Shown one piece after another: positions 6,721 through 8,115 of a stretch of DNA of 8,115 bases (its first letter is position 1; the number at the start of each line of letters is the position of its first letter). The stretch comes from Deltaproteobacteria bacterium (GTDB taxonomy: Bacteria > Bdellovibrionota > FAC87 > UBA2466): assembly GCA_013205415.1 (NCBI GenBank), contig JABMMY010000278.1, forward strand, positions 1 to 8,115. The letters are read 5' to 3'. The notes beneath the pieces were generated by a model. It ran no database searches. It was not told where the DNA came from and was given only the letters and a program-made list of their open reading frames with translations. The position numbers and the translations under genes were made by a program.

Positions 6721-7851
6721 ATGTCAGCCGACTTACAAACAGGAAAGATTGCTCGGAAGTTTTCACAGTTAAATCCCTGGGTTTTAATTCTTTTTATCTT
6801 TCCTATTCCAGTATTTTTTTTGGGATCCTTATATTACTACTGGGCTACCTCTCGTAATGATTATAAGCGGGTGACTAGCCAATTTATTCAGAGGCAAAAT
6901 CAAGTTCTGGCCTATGATGCGATGGGAGTGGCTAAAGAGGTCGCTCATTGGATGGAGGGGACAGCTCATGATCTTCAAACTCTTTCACTCATTTCACCGA
7001 CACTTTCTCACTTGACTCAGTTTTATTTGTCTAGAGTAGGACAGTTGACGCAATTGGACCCTAGAGATGATTCCATTAATACGATTCCATTGCCCCTTTA
7101 TAATGAGATTATTTATTTTAATCTTCAGGGTCACGAGCAATTACATTTAAAAAATGGGCGAAGCGAAACCCATCTTCGTTCTCTTTCTCAGTGTTTGGGC
7201 CAGGATCTTTGTGATTCTGAACTGATAAAGAAGGCCATGGGATTGTCTCCGGGGGAGCTCTACTTTGGTAAATTAGCTAGATGGTATTCCAAAGAAAAGG
7301 AACTGGAAAAAATAGAGGGGGCTTATCTCCCTGTTGTTTATCGTGCCAATGACAGTATTTTTTTATTAGGATTGGATTATCGCTATCTAAAAGAACTTTT
7401 AGCTCAACCGACCTTTCCGTACGAAAGAAAGCAGAATTTATTGCAGTCCTATCAAAATGGAAATTATATTTATATCGTGGATAGTGAGTTTGATTTTATC
7501 GCACACCCTAAGTATTGGAATGTGACCGGTGTGGATCCTAAAACATTTTTAAGAATGCGGCCTATGGAGTTAGACTCTGACGAAGGAACCCATCCGATTA
7601 ACATCCAGCATTATCGTGGAGAAAAACTACGAACCTACTTTCAAAGATTACTCAATCGGTCATTTCTTCAAAAAACGGTCGATATTTTTCAGGCCTCTAA
7701 TTTGGGAGGAGGCAATCGCGTTCTTTCCATAGCCCCTATCATTTTACAAAAAGGACAGTTTCAAAAATCGGGTGTTTATGGCTACGTAATTCTGGGATGT
7801 AGCGTCGATTACTTTGAAGAACCCAAAGAACAATACGTCCCTTACTTCTAA
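6721..7851 (+). CDS. Membrane-anchored periplasmic sensor with double-Cache-like domain, no output domain
   Basis: A short basic N-terminus is followed by one transmembrane segment (about residues 20-41). The rest (about 335 residues) is predicted to be periplasmic. A long helix (45-105) leads to two PAS-like modules of the double-Cache type found in chemoreceptors and histidine kinases. The first has YNEIIYFNLQGHEQLHL (127-143), LSPGELYFGKLARWY (175-189) and AYLPVVYR to LLGLDYRYLKELL (201-227). The second has NGNYIYIVDSEFDFIAHP (246-263) and GVYGYVILGCSVDYFEEP (351-368). The family assignment rests on this pattern by eye, without a profile search. The protein stops where a second membrane helix and HAMP, kinase, chemoreceptor or cyclase domain would normally follow, so it may signal through a partner. 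Cys158 and Cys164 could form a disulfide. The ATG at 6721 is the first start and has no Shine-Dalgarno. The gene is divergent from tlyA. No frameshift was found: the next reading frame downstream begins a separate lipoprotein. Confidence 0.82.
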   Translation: MSADLQTGKIARKFSQLNPWVLILFIFPIPVFFLGSLYYYWATSRNDYKRVTSQFIQRQNQVLAYDAMGVAKEVAHWMEGTAHDLQTLSLISPTLSHLTQFYLSRVGQLTQLDPRDDSINTIPLPLYNEIIYFNLQGHEQLHLKNGRSETHLRSLSQCLGQDLCDSELIKKAMGLSPGELYFGKLARWYSKEKELEKIEGAYLPVVYRANDSIFLLGLDYRYLKELLAQPTFPYERKQNLLQSYQNGNYIYIVDSEFDFIAHPKYWNVTGVDPKTFLRMRPMELDSDEGTHPINIQHYRGEKLRTYFQRLLNRSFLQKTVDIFQASNLGGGNRVLSIAPIILQKGQFQKSGVYGYVILGCSVDYFEEPKEQYVPYF

Positions 7852-7895
7852 GGGCCTCCCTCGCCAAATAGGCAATTAATTTCGCCGCTGGCCCT
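7851..7895 (+). repeat. Inverted repeat after the sensor gene
   Basis: AGGGCC (7851-7856, starting in the stop codon) and GGCCCT (7890-7895) form a perfect 6-bp G+C-rich stem around a 33-base loop, which itself holds the small hairpin GCC-AAATA-GGC (7863-7873). No run of T follows, so it does not look like a standard intrinsic terminator; it might be an mRNA 3' structure or chance. Confidence 0.3.
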
Positions 7896-7965
7896 AAGGC
7901 AATGCTTTTGTTGCTACATGTTAATAGTGGCTATTGAAAGCTGGCTTCAGGTGCGAGATCATAAT

Positions 7966-8115
7966 ATGTCTACCATGAGTAAACACCTTCAAAATCCTAT
8001 TTTTTATTTTACAAGCAGTGGAGCGCTTTTATTGGTGCTCTTGGGGTTAGTGGGATCTTGTAGCAGCAAAGATAGCTATTTGTTGTGGGGTGATGCCGTA
8101 GCAGGTGTTATTGGA
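7966..8115 (+). CDS. Start of a lipoprotein gene (cut by window end)
   Basis: Fifty codons are open to the window edge without a stop. A short polar start is followed by a hydrophobic run (residues 19-30) and LVGSC, a lipobox with Cys32 and Ser at +2, so the product should be an outer-membrane lipoprotein. The visible mature part (SSKDSYLLWGDAVAGVIG) is too short to assign a family. Two ATGs are in frame, at 7966 and 7975, and neither has a Shine-Dalgarno. CATAAT at 7960-7965, a five-of-six -10 match, touches the first ATG; if it is the promoter, the start must be 7975 and the mRNA would be nearly leaderless. It follows the sensor gene by 114 bp on the same strand, so it could also be cotranscribed with it. 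Confidence 0.65.
   Translation, partial: MSTMSKHLQNPIFYFTSSGALLLVLLGLVGSCSSKDSYLLWGDAVAGVIG

Noticed and set aside
7851..7965. Frameshifted continuation of the sensor protein into a second membrane helix and output domain
   Set aside because: I looked for a continuing frame after 7851; the hydrophobic stretch at 8020-8060 belongs to a fresh lipoprotein signal peptide with its own ATG, and the 114-bp gap has no coding continuity.

Overview
The window reads as a chromosomal segment from a Gram-negative, moderately AT-rich bacterium whose genes encode many exported proteins. Three of the seven genes start with lipoprotein signal peptides whose residue after the lipid-bearing cysteine is Ser, which suits outer-membrane sorting. 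A fourth has an ordinary export signal and a fifth is a membrane-anchored periplasmic sensor. This density of lineage-specific lipoproteins beside housekeeping genes recalls the Bdellovibrionota and relatives. That placement is inference only, since no marker here fixes the taxon and no homology search was possible.

Layout. From 13 to 4863, on the minus strand and read from high to low coordinates, is an apparent three-gene operon: an 820-residue lipoprotein of unknown function, a 344-residue exported protein of unknown function with four cysteines, and purB (adenylosuccinate lyase). The spacings are 20 and 28 bp. The operon is headed by a near-consensus sigma70-type promoter (TTGACA, 17 bp, TATATT) placed so close to the ATG that the mRNA should be leaderless or almost so. 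From 4988 to 6698, also on the minus strand, tlyA (rRNA 2'-O-methyltransferase) overlaps a lipoprotein with a patatin fold that has lost its catalytic residues. Only 22 bp separate the tlyA start from the divergent plus-strand gene at 6721. That gene encodes a single-pass protein with a double-Cache-like periplasmic sensor region and no output domain. A further lipoprotein gene begins near 7966 and runs off the window.

The clearest biochemical roles are purine synthesis (PurB) and ribosomal RNA modification (TlyA). The other five products are envelope proteins without an assignable reaction. Translation starts appear to be of two kinds. Genes internal to the purB operon have Shine-Dalgarno sequences (AAGGAG for purB, AAGGGG for the middle gene). 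The genes at the head of transcription units lack them and instead have -10-like elements 6 to 9 bases before the ATG. The points most worth checking are the leaderless starts, the inactive patatin and the sensor without an output domain. I saw no mobile element, CRISPR array, tRNA or rRNA gene.
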